64,000 nucleotides of DNA, from positions 434,001 to 498,000 of the forward strand of contig JANFNE010000022.1 of the NCBI GenBank assembly GCA_024867545.1, read 5' to 3'. Made by a program: the position numbers and the translations under genes. The notes beneath the pieces were generated by a model. The model was not told where the DNA came from and did not search any database. It worked only from the letters and a program-made list of their open reading frames with translations. Shown one piece after another: positions 1 to 10,856 of the stretch. The stretch is from Phytopythium helicoides. Lineage: Eukaryota; Oomycota; Peronosporomycetes; Pythiales; Pythiaceae. The first letter of the stretch is position 1, and every line of letters begins with the position of its first letter.

Positions 1-967
1 CTCATCTGCGTCTGTGGCATGGACGAACGGGACGCGCGAACATTGGGCGACCCGCTCAAGCGAATTGCCACGATCAAGCTCCAGATGAGCCCCGAGGTGC
101 CCGCGCTCCCTGACAGTACTGCCGCTGCACAACTTGACATAGCCTCTGTTTCTTTTTGCTAGCACGAAATAGCGATCGCGAATGTTGCGCGCGGTCGTCC
201 CCACCTTCGCGTCGCCCGAGAGGTGAGCAGATCTGTCAACGCTGTTAGAGTCGTGCCGGTGCTTATAGTTCTTTGCTGGTGCCCACCAAAGTTCACCCGC
301 GATGTAGGCTCACTGGAGCAATCGATCGACGAAGTCGTCGCGTCGGGAAATCAACTCGAGGTTCTTTCGATGGATGCGCTTCTTCAAGATGCAGCGCACT
401 ACTTTGATCGTCATGCGGATGCAGCGGAGAGTGAGCACGGGTGCTATCGGCTGCTACTAGTCCTCCGACAGAGCGGCATGGTTTGTGACGGCTTCGCTCA
501 CCATGATAGGCATGTGTTTGCTGACTAGTCTGTGCGTACTTGGTGTGCGTAGGCTCCAGTGGTGGATATGAACCGGATTGGATTGGCCGACTCGTTCTTC
601 AGCAATGAGCGCATGTGTTTGGATGTGGTGTACTTGCACCGCCAGATGCCCATCGACAAGGCGCAAGCGACGTTTGACCAGCTTTGCTCCTTCGACAGCG
701 ATGACCCGCTCAGCAATTTCTACCTTCTCGAGGTTGGCGATACACCCGAGCGCCTGCATCAGGTCAGTGTTTTCTACGCAATCAACGTCGCTGTTTCACG
801 AGCACCATCGTTCCGTTTATAAATTCGCTTACGCGCTCGTTGTCGTGGAACAGGTCCTCGTGCTGATGCTATCAAACCCGACACATCGCGTGGGCCAACA
901 TACTGCAGAGCAGCTACTCGGGTCGGTGTTCTCGCCAACCCAGTCGGTCGAGTCCGGGGCGCACTGA
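1..967 (+). CDS. BABAM1: BABAM1/MERIT40-like BRCA1-A/BRISC scaffold subunit (5' partial)
   Basis: The gene enters from the left edge and stops at 965-967. Spliced exons that keep one frame are 1-96, 163-222, 292-480, 553-762 and 854-967, with GT-AG introns (for example 481-552 and 763-853). The joined protein follows the MERIT40 vWA-like fold. It has an early HEIAIA strand, a YRLLLVLRQSGM strand where animals have the VVRTILVYSR segment, a DVVYLH strand matching the FDVVYIH signature, and a closing PERLHQ/VLVLMLSNP helix matching ALELHNCMAKLLAHP. In animals this protein scaffolds the BRCC36 deubiquitinase complexes BRCA1-A (DNA repair) and BRISC. The start codon is outside the window. Family assignment rests on the pattern of strands rather than high identity, so another vWA-like protein is possible. 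Confidence 0.6.
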
Positions 968-1072
968 GGGGGATTGCACACACGCTGGATCGATAAATAA
1001 AGATAGACCTGTCGTGGCGCGCTCCGTGGATAACGGCAAGTCACTGCCGAGCGCGGCAGACAGCCCAGCAGT
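968..1072. other. Short convergent intergenic gap
   Basis: About 105 bp separate the stop of the MERIT40-like gene (+) from the stop of E2F (-). It must hold both 3' UTRs. An AATAAA-like AAATAAA lies near 995-1001. Confidence 0.5.
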
Positions 1073-2416
1073 CTACGGGCAGTCTGCAAAAAAGTCGGAG
1101 ATTCCTTCGCTTTCGTCCAGGTTGAAGCTGAAATCCGGGTCAGTTTTGAGCGGGGCAAGCTTGAATAGGCCCGAGTCCGAGTCGAAGACCTTTTTTATAC
1201 AGCAAGCAGCAGCCGTAGGTGGGATTTGTTAGATCAAAGGTGCCAGTTCTCGCAAAGGAACGCGTTTCGTACATGATCTGGTGCCCCATGTGCGGACGCA
1301 GAGGCGGATGCTTCGCTTGATCCTTCAACTCCCGTCTGCTCTTCTGTTCGCCGCACTAAATACACATCAACTGGGCCATCTGAAAAGCGCCATCGAGCAA
1401 GGCGCATTAAAGTTAGCCGCTAGTCCACACCACTCATTCCTATAGTAAGAGCCATACAGTACCTGTTGACTTCAGGAATATTTGGAAGCGACGACGCCCG
1501 GGTGGCATGCCTTCGTCCGGGTCTGGAACCTCGAGCGTCGTGCCTGGAGGTGCCTTGATGGCCATGACACTCTGATCGGCGAAGCTCTCTTGCCGCCGCA
1601 TATCGTCGTGAGTGATATAGCAAAAGTTCTCGAAGCTCCCCTTGTCGAACGATTCTTCCTCGTAAAGCCGCTTAATGTGCTGCCCGACGCTGGTAATATA
1701 CTCGTCGTATTGATCCTCCTCCTGCTTCAACTTGGCTATCGTACGCGCGAGCTCGTCGGAGTCTTGAAGAGATTCGCCGATACTCAGCGCGCCGCCCGAT
1801 CCTCTGGAAGGCAACGCATTTTAATCAGCCCCCTTTCCTTTTTTGTTCATCCGCACATGGCTGTATTGCCAATCATGTTGCGTACCTCCAATGGATGTTG
1901 TTTTTGGAGGTTTTCTCGATGAGACCGATGCCCTCAAGCACATTGGTGATGTCGTAGATGCGTCGCTTCTGCAAGCGAACCATTGCTTGTTAGTGTCCTG
2001 GTATGCTGCGATAGGTCTGGAAACCGGAATGTACCTGAACGCCAAGCGCCAATGCGGCGCTGTTCAGGTCCAAGTCTTTGTTGGGCGACTCCTGGATCAG
2101 GTCGACGAACTTCTTGGTGAGCAGCCCAAGTGAGCTGTCATAGCGACTACTGCTGGCCGGTGACGGCTTCCCGTTCGCTGCAGATTGCACCGCGTCAGTC
2201 AGTGATAGTTATCGACCGATAGCGCTGTTGCACCCAGCTGCACGTGCCTCGCGCGCTCGGACTCGGTGACTGCAGCTTCAGCAGCTCTGTCGCGCTCCCT
2301 CCATTCGCCGCCGCCAAGCCGCTCGCCGGCGGCTGCGGCGACGCGTCGTCGTGCCGCGCCTTGCTGCGCTTGATCTTGCGCTTGAGCTCTTCATTGGACA
2401 CGCGCGCCTTGGCCAT
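1073..2416 (-). CDS. E2F: E2F-family transcription factor with Rb-binding C-terminus
   Basis: Read on the minus strand. ATG is at 2416-2414. Later exons are about 2177-2035, 1968-1886, 1803-1463, 1379-1273 and 1189-1073, all joined in frame by GT-AG introns. Domains in order: a Lys/Arg-rich N-terminus; a winged-helix DNA-binding domain ([17 protein letters not shown] then [19 protein letters not shown], the E2F/DP signature); a coiled-coil/marked-box dimerisation region with [18 protein letters not shown] and [14 protein letters not shown]; and a C-terminal [18 protein letters not shown], which matches the Rb-pocket-binding motif of E2F1-5. It is therefore a typical DP-dimerising, Rb-regulated E2F controlling G1/S genes. 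The join between exon 1 and exon 2 is unresolved, because no canonical donor of the right phase is obvious near 2240-2270. Confidence 0.9.
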
Positions 2417-2784
2417 CGCGCCGCGAGCGGGGCCGCGCCGCCAGCCAGTCGCCTACAGTCGAGAGTGCCGTCCGCGTGCCGCTGCTCTCGCTGGAGCTGC
2501 CGGGGCGGGGAGCGCGTTCCGGTGGCGTCGCGCAGAGCTGCAGGCGCTCGCTCGTTTCCTGTCGGCCTTTGCACCTCCCTACACAGTAGCGAAGTGTACC
2601 AAAACGGGAAGGGAGGCCGAGGCAGTATTTCCTAACGCAGGAAACTAGGGAGGTATGCTTTTGCGTGGGACCTGTGTTGAATCTGCATTGAATATCAGCT
2701 GTGGGGGGCTCCCGCCCGCTATCCGACCGCGGCGACACCTCATCACCGAATCGACCGGGAAAAGGGCCGGATCTCGTGGAACTC
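2417..2784. promoter_or_regulatory. Divergent promoter region between E2F and SPCS2
   Basis: Start codons of E2F (-, 2416) and SPCS2 (+, 2785) face away from each other across 368 bp. The stretch holds no convincing coding frame. Long ORFs across it are GC-driven antisense shadows. It must contain both promoters, but no specific element is claimed. Confidence 0.4.
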
Positions 2785-3588
2785 ATGGGCGCCAACAGCT
2801 CGCAGGCGGCGCCGCCGCGCAAGGACTCGGAGGACGACGAGCTGGTGCTCAATGGTGCGTGCTTGTGCGGGTTTTGGCTCGTGTTGGGGGCGAACTCGCG
2901 GCTGACGAGGTTAACGAACTCGCGGCAGACGTGCACATCGAGACGGGCGACCAGAACGCCGTCAAGAACCTGCTGGACGACACCATCTCCGAGATCTTCC
3001 AGGAGAAGACGCAGTTCGAGATCCACTACGGATGGGACAACGCCAAGCTGCTGCTCATGCTGCTGGCCTGCGCCATCGCAGCCGTCGCGCACTTCTTCGA
3101 GACGCCGGCCATCTCCGAGCGCGTGCTCATCTACTCCTGCGTCGGAGCGTGCGTTGAGCTACTTCTAGGGAGACCGCTAGGTGCTGTGGACCAAGGAGTA
3201 ACGCGCTTGTTGCTTCGCAGGTTCTTCGTGGTGCACGCACTGCTGCTTGCCTACAGCATCCTCGTTGAAAAGGACGTGCTGCTGCGGATGAGCCGCGTGG
3301 TGCGTTGCAATATGGGTGCGCGGCAACAGACTGATACACACTAACGCACGTACGAATTGTCAGGGGGAGAAGAAATCGGCCGCGATCCTCGTCAAGACGT
3401 CGTTCCCGTTCGCAGAGCCTCACTACAATGTCGCCATTCAGTACGACGGAAAGGACGAGCACCCGGTCAAGGTCGAGCTGTATGTGGGGAGGTACTTCGA
3501 CAAGGAAGGCTACTTCCACAAGGAGAACTTCACCAAAGACATCGAGACGGTATTGTCACGCTTTGAGAAGAAGAGCAAGCAACATTAA
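2785..3588 (+). CDS. SPCS2: Signal peptidase complex subunit 2 (SPC25/SPCS2)
   Basis: Four exons join cleanly: 2785-2854, 2929-3148, 3221-3299 and 3364-3588, with phases 1, 2 and 0. The protein is about 197 aa. It has a cytosolic N-terminus with DDELVLNDVHIETGD and NAVKNLLDD, two hydrophobic membrane helices (LLLMLLACAIAAVAHFF and FFVVHALLLAYSIL), and a C-terminal beta-rich domain with KTSFPFAEPHYNVAIQY and FTKDIETVLSRFEKK. This is the layout of the non-catalytic ER signal-peptidase subunit that links the complex to the Sec61 translocon. The ATG at 2785 is chosen because it begins a short N-terminus of normal length; the upstream in-frame GTG would add 28 residues unlike the family. It is convergent with MAD2, 80 bp away. 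Confidence 0.93.
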
Positions 3589-3644
3589 GCACTGCTACAG
3601 CAAGATTTCACCCTTCCAGTGCGCTAATGCTGAATGCTACTCGG

Positions 3645-3660
3645 CACACACACACACACA
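3645..3660. repeat. (CA)8 microsatellite
   Basis: An uninterrupted CA dinucleotide run lies in the 80-bp gap between the 3' ends of SPCS2 and MAD2, followed by an imperfect TACACA. Confidence 0.9.
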
Positions 3661-3667
3661 TACACAG

Positions 3668-4620
3668 CTAGATGTCGTCGGCTTCAGGGTTCTTATAGGC
3701 GACCATAGTGTCGACCTTGTGAATCTGCACGCAACAGCAAGCAAAGGAGGGTTCTGCATGAGAATGACAGTACAATTGAGTTTCGTGGATTTGCATTTGG
3801 GCCGGCACTCACCTTAGTCGAGAAGGACCGTAGCCGCACTTCGGCCGAGTCCTTGATGAACCGTGGATCAGACTCCTCCCACATTGCAGGCACCTCCGAG
3901 TTCTTGTCCGTGTAGACCAGTAGGTCAAACGCGCACTGCTCTTCGAGGAGCGGTAGGAATGACACGCTAGCAGTGATTTGCCGAATGATGGCTTGGATCT
4001 CCGACATGATTTCTTTCTTCGGCTTGGTCGCAGTCGCCCTGCAGGCAAGCATTCAGCAAGATCAGTGCTCTGTTGAGACCGTAGCTACACTGCAAAGACT
4101 GCGTACGATTGGCTGCTACCCTCCTCGGCGTGCACTTCGAACGCCCATCGTTCCAGCACTTCCTGGGTTTCGATACCCGTCACGACTAGGACCAGCTTCT
4201 GGGCTTCGCCATTCATCAGCCAGCCTGCAGCACCACAAAACATCAGTCTCTCGCTACACCCACACATTCGGTGGAGCCTGTGTGTTACTCGAGAGCTGCT
4301 GGAGAAAGTGGTCGAAAAAGTCCTTGAGTTTCTCGTCCGCTGTGACGAGCATGTTGAGACCGTACTTCTGGACCTGCTTGAAGCTCTCGGGCGGGTAAAT
4401 CCCGCGCTGGTACAAGATGCTGTGAACCGCAGCACCGCAAAGAACCCGCGCGCACCATCAGCAAGTGGGTCCGAGGGCAAGCATACAGTCACCAGCCGCC
4501 TTACCTGTTGATGCTGTACGCGAAGAACTCAGTCACGAGCTCGGTCGAGCCCTTGAGCGAGATCACGTTCTCAGAGAGCTGCGACGTCGCCTGCAGCTCG
4601 CCGCAACCCATCCAGCGCAT
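3668..4620 (-). CDS. MAD2: Spindle assembly checkpoint protein MAD2 (HORMA domain)
   Basis: Minus-strand gene with several short introns. The first exon encodes ISLKGSTELVTEFFAYSIN, equal to the MAD2 N-terminal ITLKGSAAIVTEFF signature. Further exons supply WLMNGEAQKLVLVVTGIET and LERWAFEVH, then EIQAIIRQITASVSFLPLLEEQCAFDLLVYTDK, and SAEVRLRSFSTK joined to IHKVDTMVAYKNPEADDI at the stop (3670-3668). The C-terminal segment is the mobile safety-belt region that closes over MAD1 or CDC20. The protein inhibits APC/C-CDC20 until kinetochores attach. Two in-frame ATGs are possible starts (4620 and 4611). The next gene, MSH5, is divergent, with 269 bp between start codons. Confidence 0.93.
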
Positions 4621-4889
4621 CAGTCCCCAAGCCAGCCATCGCACTTGTTACCGCCGCTGCACCGCTTTCGCAGCGCCAAGCGTCCTCGCCTCCACACACC
4701 ATGGTAGTCGTCGTGGTCAATGACTGCTTGTCCCAGTCTGAAGGCGGCAAATTTGCGAGGCAACTGCGGACAGGAACTCCCGCCTAAGTCGATACTCACC
4801 ATCACTCTTGACGTTGAACCTTTCCCTTTTGGCTGCACTTTCCCTTTTGGCTCGAAGCTCGCAATTGGGAAACGCGCGCGCACGGCAAC
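4621..4889. promoter_or_regulatory. Divergent MAD2/MSH5 promoter with an E2F-consensus site and a direct repeat
   Basis: This 269-bp gap separates two divergent cell-cycle genes. At 4744-4751 the minus strand reads TTTGCCGC, which fits the E2F consensus TTTSSCGC. A 14-bp direct repeat TTTCCCTTTTGGCT occurs at 4821-4834 and again at 4839-4852 (18-bp period), just upstream of the MSH5 start. Function is inferred from position only; an 8-bp degenerate match can occur by chance. Confidence 0.35.
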
Positions 4890-7800
4890 ATGCTCGAGGC
4901 AGACACCCAGGTAAGTGCAAGGGCGTGGCTGGCTGTGGCACGCGATTAGGTCTTGTGTGGCGAGTTGACTGCTGGGTGCAGCTCGGTGGAGGCCGAGGAG
5001 ACAGCGACGGAGAGGACGACGCGGAGGAAATCAACTTCATGGCGCTGCTGTACGACCGCGCGCAGCTCGGGGTCGCAATCTACAACGCGCTGACAACGAC
5101 GCTCAAGATCCTCCAAGTCGACGTGAGGGACTCGGCAGAGCTGGAGCAGGTGCGTGCATTCCAGTGTGCGACGAGCCACTTCAGCTCCACATGCTCACGC
5201 AGTGTCCCACCCAGCTCCTAGAGCGTCTGCACACCCAATTTGAAGTCCACAAGGTCGTCATATCATCTCGCAATGCGAGCACCAATGCGATGCTCCGCAT
5301 GGTAAAGCGTCTCGGAGAGCAACGAGGGGTCAGAACTGGCGTCACGGTTCGAAAGGTACAGCATCGTGCACCTTTGTGCTCGCACTCTCACTATAATCTA
5401 ACATTTGTTTCTGATTATGGTGTTTTGATGTAGCACTCGGGTAAAGCCTGCTCACAGCAGATACTGATAGAACAAGCGTGGAAGACTCATGTGGAATGTC
5501 GTGCATGCAACTGAAGATTTCACGTACACCAAGGCTCGCCAAGTCATCGAAAGCGTACGCATCGGACACAACCAAGATGACGGCACGTCGCCTGTCCAAA
5601 TATCCTTCAGGTCTATGATTCGTCAGATGGACATTTCCATATGCTCGCTAACTTGCATTGGCTAGGCGGGATACGACCAAATATTTACGGAGCCACTTTG
5701 ACTTCGAAAAAGTTCAGATGATCCGAGCCTCTGGCGGTATGTATCTTATTGCTCCTACACCAGACAGCTTTCATGAATCTGCAGCTAACGATTTTGCTGT
5801 AGCGCTGTTGCTTTACCTCGCTACGGAAAAGGTGAGGCGAAAATGACGCATGCTTTAGTAGGATGGTATAGTATGACAATGACTGATTTCGAATACGATA
5901 GATTGGTAACCAGCTCGAGGACGAGCCATGTAGCTTTCTCGCTAGTGTCGAGCAAGTTGCGCTTGATGGAATAATGTTCATCGACAACAGCGCGTTAAGG
6001 TCACTGCAAGTTTTTAGTCATGTACATATCACTCATCGAAATGGACGGTGTAAAACGATTGAAGCTGACAATAATTTCCGTTCTTTCTCTTTCTCCTAGG
6101 AGTCCCACCCATCCGTCGTGAAGGTTTGCGAGATTACAGTACAGTAGGTATTGTTGCAGATGCTAGTGATAACGATCGGGTTTGTAGGGTCGTGGAAGGG
6201 GGAAAGAAGGCTTCAGGTATGCCATCACTCTAATTCATTCTTTATACCACTAACTCTGTTGATTCTAGCTTATTTGGGCTGCTGAATAGAACTGTCACTC
6301 GTGCCGGTGCCCTCCTTCTTCGGAGATGGATGTTGGCCCCACTCGTTGATAAGGCCAATATTGACCAGCGACTTGACGCTGTCGGATTCTTTTGTGCGTC
6401 TCAAAACGATGACATCCGTCAATTCTTGGTACACAATTTGTGGCTTTGCTCTGGTTTCACAGGCTCCTAACTTTATTTGTTGTTTATATATTTTCCAGTA
6501 TTCGAAGTTGAAAGACTTTCGGGATGTGGAAGGGATATTTCGGCGAGTGAAAAAACGCGTGGCTACGGTCAAAGACTGGTGCCGGTTTATCACCTCCATT
6601 CATACGTTTACTGTGATCCAGTACGTAATGTGACTGTTCATGCTCCCAGAGTTACCTCACCGCATCCTAATCACTCGAACAGGGAGCGAGTTCAAGAGAT
6701 TGTCTGCGTGTCTGAAGGAGGCGACCTTCCTGGTATCCTAGAGAAAGTCGCCAATGAACGAGGAGTTCTATTCGTCCGAAACCTACTTGGCAACGTGATC
6801 GATTTCGATGAAAGCATCAAAGCGGAGAGTGTTACAATCCGAAGCGGGGTGTCAGAAGTGTTGGATGCTGCTCGAGCCCGATACGAGGACTTAGACAACG
6901 TGAGGCTATTGTGATCTTTGCTTCAACGCTCTTGTGGGTAGACTCACGATGATGGATCTTCTGCTTACAGGTTCTGACCGAAGTCGCTTATCAGATCCAA
7001 GAATCGAGTCCGAGTCTCTCCTCAATTACGGTCCAGTACATTCCTCAAGTAGGATACGTCATTTGCTGCGACTCGCCAACGACACTCCCAGACTTTGTCT
7101 TTCAATTCCAAGAAGACGACACAACGTTCTACTACAAGGTTAGTCTCATGGGGAAAGATGGCTGTAGCCACCTCTTGCTCAATTGTAATAATGCTCAGGA
7201 TGGTTGCTGTCGGGATCTGGATGCTTCGATCGGCGACATTTTTGGTATGGAAGATCGACTTCTTAATATCCTATTAGAGTCCTGCTAACCTTTATTGCGC
7301 GTAGGCTACATCATGGATATCCAGCGAGGTGGATATATTGAGAAAAGCCAGTGATGACAAAGGGCTTAATCAATTGACTAATCCTGGCTACAACCTGGTT
7401 ACAGAAATTCTCGAAGAGCTGATTATCACTTTGCTGGATCACGAGCCAAGTGTGCACGGTACATAGTGAGCAATCAAGAGTGCTTTGGGTCGCTCCTCAC
7501 ATCTCCACCACTGGTGTAGAGGTTACCGATATCATCTCACAAGTCGACTGTTTCATCTCGCTGGCTACGTGTGCGCGAAACCTCAATTTTTCGAGGTATG
7601 TATCGAGTGGTTAATTGGATGCACAGGGGTGTGCTTTAATAGTTTGAGTGGGTAAATCTAGGCCCGAAGTGGCCGAGACTAATTGCTTAAAGGCAACCAA
7701 AGCACGTCACCCGCTTCAAGAACTTCTAGTAGACACTTATATTCCGAACGATATCTCTGTCGAGGCAAGTGAACCGAACGGACTCATTCAGATCGTGACG

Positions 7801-9157
7801 GGACAAAACGGATCAGGTATATACACTGGCTAGTCCGGGCATCGGAGAGGGAGTATTACGCACTCATTTGCGCGCTTGTCAGGGAAATCTGTCTACTTGA
7901 AAATGGTGGGTGTGTTGCAATACCTGGCGCAAATTGGCTCGTTCATCCCGGCCGAGAACGGTGTGTTCGCGATCTATAAGACATGATCTTTGGTAGAACT
8001 CAATGACAATGTCAAACATTCTACAGCGAAAGTCGGCCTGGTTGACAGGATTTTGACACGGATTCACAGGTAAGCAAATTGATCTCTCGATGTCGTAGTG
8101 ACAATCTTGGTGCAAATAATACTCGTGCGCATTTTATAGCCTTGAGACCGCAGCAGCTTCGCAGAGCTCCTTTACGATCGACTGCAATCAGGTACATCCA
8201 AACAATGCAAGTCAGTATGGTTGCTCGGTTACTGTTGCCTAACGTGGTGGAAAACACGACTACTGCTACAGATCGCACGAATGTTGCAGCCATATACGCA
8301 AGGAAGGTCTCTGTTTTTGATCGACGAGTTTGGGAAGGGTACAAGCTCTACTCTTGCGGCACCACCTTTGATTAGAAATAACATCAGATTGTTATTGCTT
8401 TCACAGGCACCGCAGAGCTCGATGGTGCTGCCTTGCTGGTATACTTGTCTGGCTCCTCAAATTTAAGTGGGAAATAACAATACTTTCATCTAGAGTGCGG
8501 TCATCAACCACCTCGCAACAGCCAAGTCCAATGGCAACGGACGACCACGCGTGATCCTGACAACGCACTTTCTGGTACTGCATGAGCTATCGCGTGAATG
8601 GCTTTTGTCGTGGGAATCACAGACTCAATCAACCGAGTTCAGGAAATATTTCGGCATAACCTGTTGGACCCTGCAATCCTACAAAGCGGCGTCAGATCGA
8701 CAGGCGTTTCTCCGGTCGTGTGCATGGTGATGTCCTCTATGAATCCTCCGACAGCCAGCGATGACGCCCTAGCTGGGGCAACTCCAGTTGCCGTACCGCT
8801 ATACGAGCTTTGCCGAGGCATTTCAGATCATAGCAACGCCTTTGGCTGCGCTGCCAAATGCGGTGGGCTTGTTTACTGCTGGTTGCGATGTGTATGTATT
8901 CATCTGTCTTACCGCGTGAATGCGGTGCGGTAGGTATATCACCCGAAATAATCCGCCGTGCAAGTGAAGTCCTGGAATTCAAGAGAAACAATACGGCTAT
9001 AATGCCTCCATGCAGATCTCAGAACAGAGGGCCAACTCCAGAAGAGCAGCTGCTGGCAGTCTTCGCCTCGGTCGATGACTGGACTACAGCATCGGATGAA
9101 GCACTGGACAACCTGTTGGCCGTGGCGCGCATGGGTGATCGTGAGTCGAGTTCTTGA
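4890..9157 (+). CDS. MSH5: Meiotic MutS homologue MSH5
   Basis: A long intron-rich gene. A short first exon (4890-4910) ends at a GTAAGT donor; exon 2 starts at 4982. Recognisable blocks in order: an N-terminal domain around MALLYDRAQLGVAIYNA; the SHPSVVK/SLFGLLNRTVTRAGALLLRRWM connector near 6100-6390 (MSH5 SLFGILNRC block); KLKDFRDVEGIFRRVKKRVATVKDW near 6500-6600; and HPLQELLVDTYIPND near 7700. The ATPase follows: Walker A GQNGSG/KSVYLK split by an intron (7801-7880), SFIPAEN, Walker B LFLIDEFGKGT (8310-8340) and VILTTHF (8550). The C-terminus holds PLYELCRGISDHSNAFGCAAKCG and PEIIRRASEVL, matching the MSH5 helix-turn-helix end. No mismatch-recognition domain I is seen, as expected for MSH4/MSH5. 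With MSH4 it forms the clamp that stabilises meiotic crossover intermediates. The far C-terminus is open until 9157. Confidence 0.9.
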
Positions 9158-9301
9158 ACGAATGCCACCCGTAACTTTCATTGTGAGTGGGAGAAAAATA
9201 AAGTCATCCTCTCATTAGGCTTCGCAAAATACATACTACAGAAAGGTGTGCCTGCTGATCTCTCGCATCAGCCGCGGATGGATTGCACTAGCCACTTTCA
9301 T

Positions 9302-10291
9302 TCAGTCACTTGCCGCGGCATCAAGGTCCACGTTCAGTGCCTCATCGAGTGAGTCGAGACCATCAACTGGATCCAGCTCGTCGTCCGCAAACTCTGCTGG
9401 AGGAGGGATGTCTTCCAAGTTGTCCATGGCCGGAATCTCGATCTCACGAGGGGGCGGAGCCCACCACTCAGACGGCGCGGCTCCCGTCTCGAGCATATCA
9501 CGCTCTTTTTTGCAGTCCCACTCATCCAGCGGATCTGTCACGTCGAAGTTGTCGAAAAACATGGGCGTCTTGTCGTCCTGAATCTCTCGGAGCATTTCCT
9601 CTCGAAGACTCTTGTCGTCCGACGTCGGTGACGACAATCCTCCGTAAGGTAGCTCCACCTCCTGCACCAACGCACGTGTTGATTAGTATGGAAACATCTT
9701 CCTTCAGTTGATGTCATCTCAAGCGCACCTCGACATGGTCCTTGCTGGTGGGCTTGACAGCGTCAAGAGTCTTGGCGACGGGAGTGGCCTTCAATGGGGT
9801 CGCCTCCCGCGTCTTGGGCGTGTCTGTCGGCGTCTTGGCCTTCCCCATCGGTGTCTTGATGACCGCTGTGCTCTTCTTCTTGGCCGTCACACCCTCGCCT
9901 GGGTCCGATCCCTCCCGGCGGTTCACATGCCGGTTGGAAATGTCGCCCAGCACGCGCCGGGTCTTCTTGGCGCTGTCCTTGAGCCCCTTGCGCGCGGGCT
10001 TGCCGTCCGAGTGCACGCTGAGCGCGGACCGCTTGGCACTCGGCGTCAGCAATCCCTTGCGCGTGCCGCCTGCCGTGAACGCGTCAGCAAACGAGCGCTT
10101 GGCGCCTTGGACGCGGACGCGTTGGTTACTCGCTCGTCCGTTGACGCCGGGCTCTTCCAGCCGCGCGAGAAAAAAAAAGCAAACAGGGTGCACGCACCTT
10201 TCGTCCCAAGCGTGGACTTGCCGCCGCCCACGAAGACGGCGTCCACATTCTCCTTCTGCGCCTCCAGGCTGTCGCTGCGCAGCGCCTCCAT
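9302..10291 (-). CDS. Securin-like APC/C substrate (KEN box plus D box), candidate separase inhibitor
   Basis: Three exons: about 10291-10203 (MEALRSDSLEAQKENVDAVF), a basic middle exon ending near 9731, and an acidic last exon 9670-9302. Introns are GT-AG and the joins keep frame, giving about 270 aa. Residues 13-15 form a KEN box. A canonical D box RRVLGDISN lies in the Lys/Arg/Thr-Pro-rich middle. The C-terminal third is strongly acidic, with MFFDNFDVTDPLDEW and SEWWAPPPREIEIPAMDNLEDIPPPAEF. Order and spacing (KEN close to the N-terminus, one D box, basic middle, acidic hydrophobic C-terminus) match animal securin/PTTG and plant PATRONUS in architecture, although sequence identity is low. 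Securins are often unrecognised because they diverge fast. It could be another APC/C substrate. It is convergent with MSH5 (144 bp). Confidence 0.5.
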
Positions 10292-10856
10292 CTCTGCGGC
10301 CTCCTGGTGCAAGGTCTGGCTTTGACGCACAATTTGAATTTTCCAAACGAGGCTACTATTTTGATCCAATCAAAGATAATTATGTAATGGTTTTGACCAA
10401 TTGGAGTGAAGTGGGAAGGAACCTCATGTAGTGCTTGCAAAGGTGACGAAGAGCACGTCCGCGCAATACGGGTGTGGTGTTGCCAAGGATGCCTAGCCGT
10501 TGTCGATGGTAGCTTGTCATGCATACGATACTAGCAATAGCCTTTCGAGAGTGGTCATCAGAAGAAAATGTGTGGCATTGGCAAATAGTCGATTCAGAGA
10601 ATCTCTTCAAACTCTGCGGGCTTTGGACCCTGATAGATCATTGCACTCTAGACTTCGGCAAGAATACAAACAGGTCGATAAACTTCTGGTGCGTGTATGG
10701 TGCATCACCAGAGCTTCAACGACACGTGGATGAGAACGAGAGCAAGAAGTTGGTGATGCCGCCATGGCGTACATATCGCAGTAGATATATTGTCTCCATT
10801 ACTGCAGTCGAGCCGTGAGCGTCCTGATCTCGCATCAACTCCACAAAGCTCGTCTT
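10292..10856. other. Unresolved 565-bp interval, possible small plus-strand gene
   Basis: No family is recognised. On the plus strand around 10,590-10,690 the frame reads ESLQTLRALDPD and HSRLRQEYKQVDKLL, helical and charged, ending at a possible GTGCGT donor (10,690). After an AG near 10,712 another frame reads ELQRHVDENESKKLVMPPW. These could be exons of a short LYR-type or coiled-coil protein, but the phases do not join with canonical sites. The left part (10,320-10,430) is AT-richer and may be the securin-like promoter. Confidence 0.25.

Noticed and set aside
1440..1462. A 23-bp intron in E2F ending the protein as KSTGMSGVD, or no intron ending it as [10 protein letters not shown]
   Set aside because: A longer intron to the acceptor at 1380 restores DGPVDVYLV and leads to a C-terminal Rb-binding motif, a far better family match.
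2391..3092. 233-codon minus-strand ORF opposite SPCS2
   Set aside because: GC-rich shadow of SPCS2 exons and the divergent promoter; no family motif.
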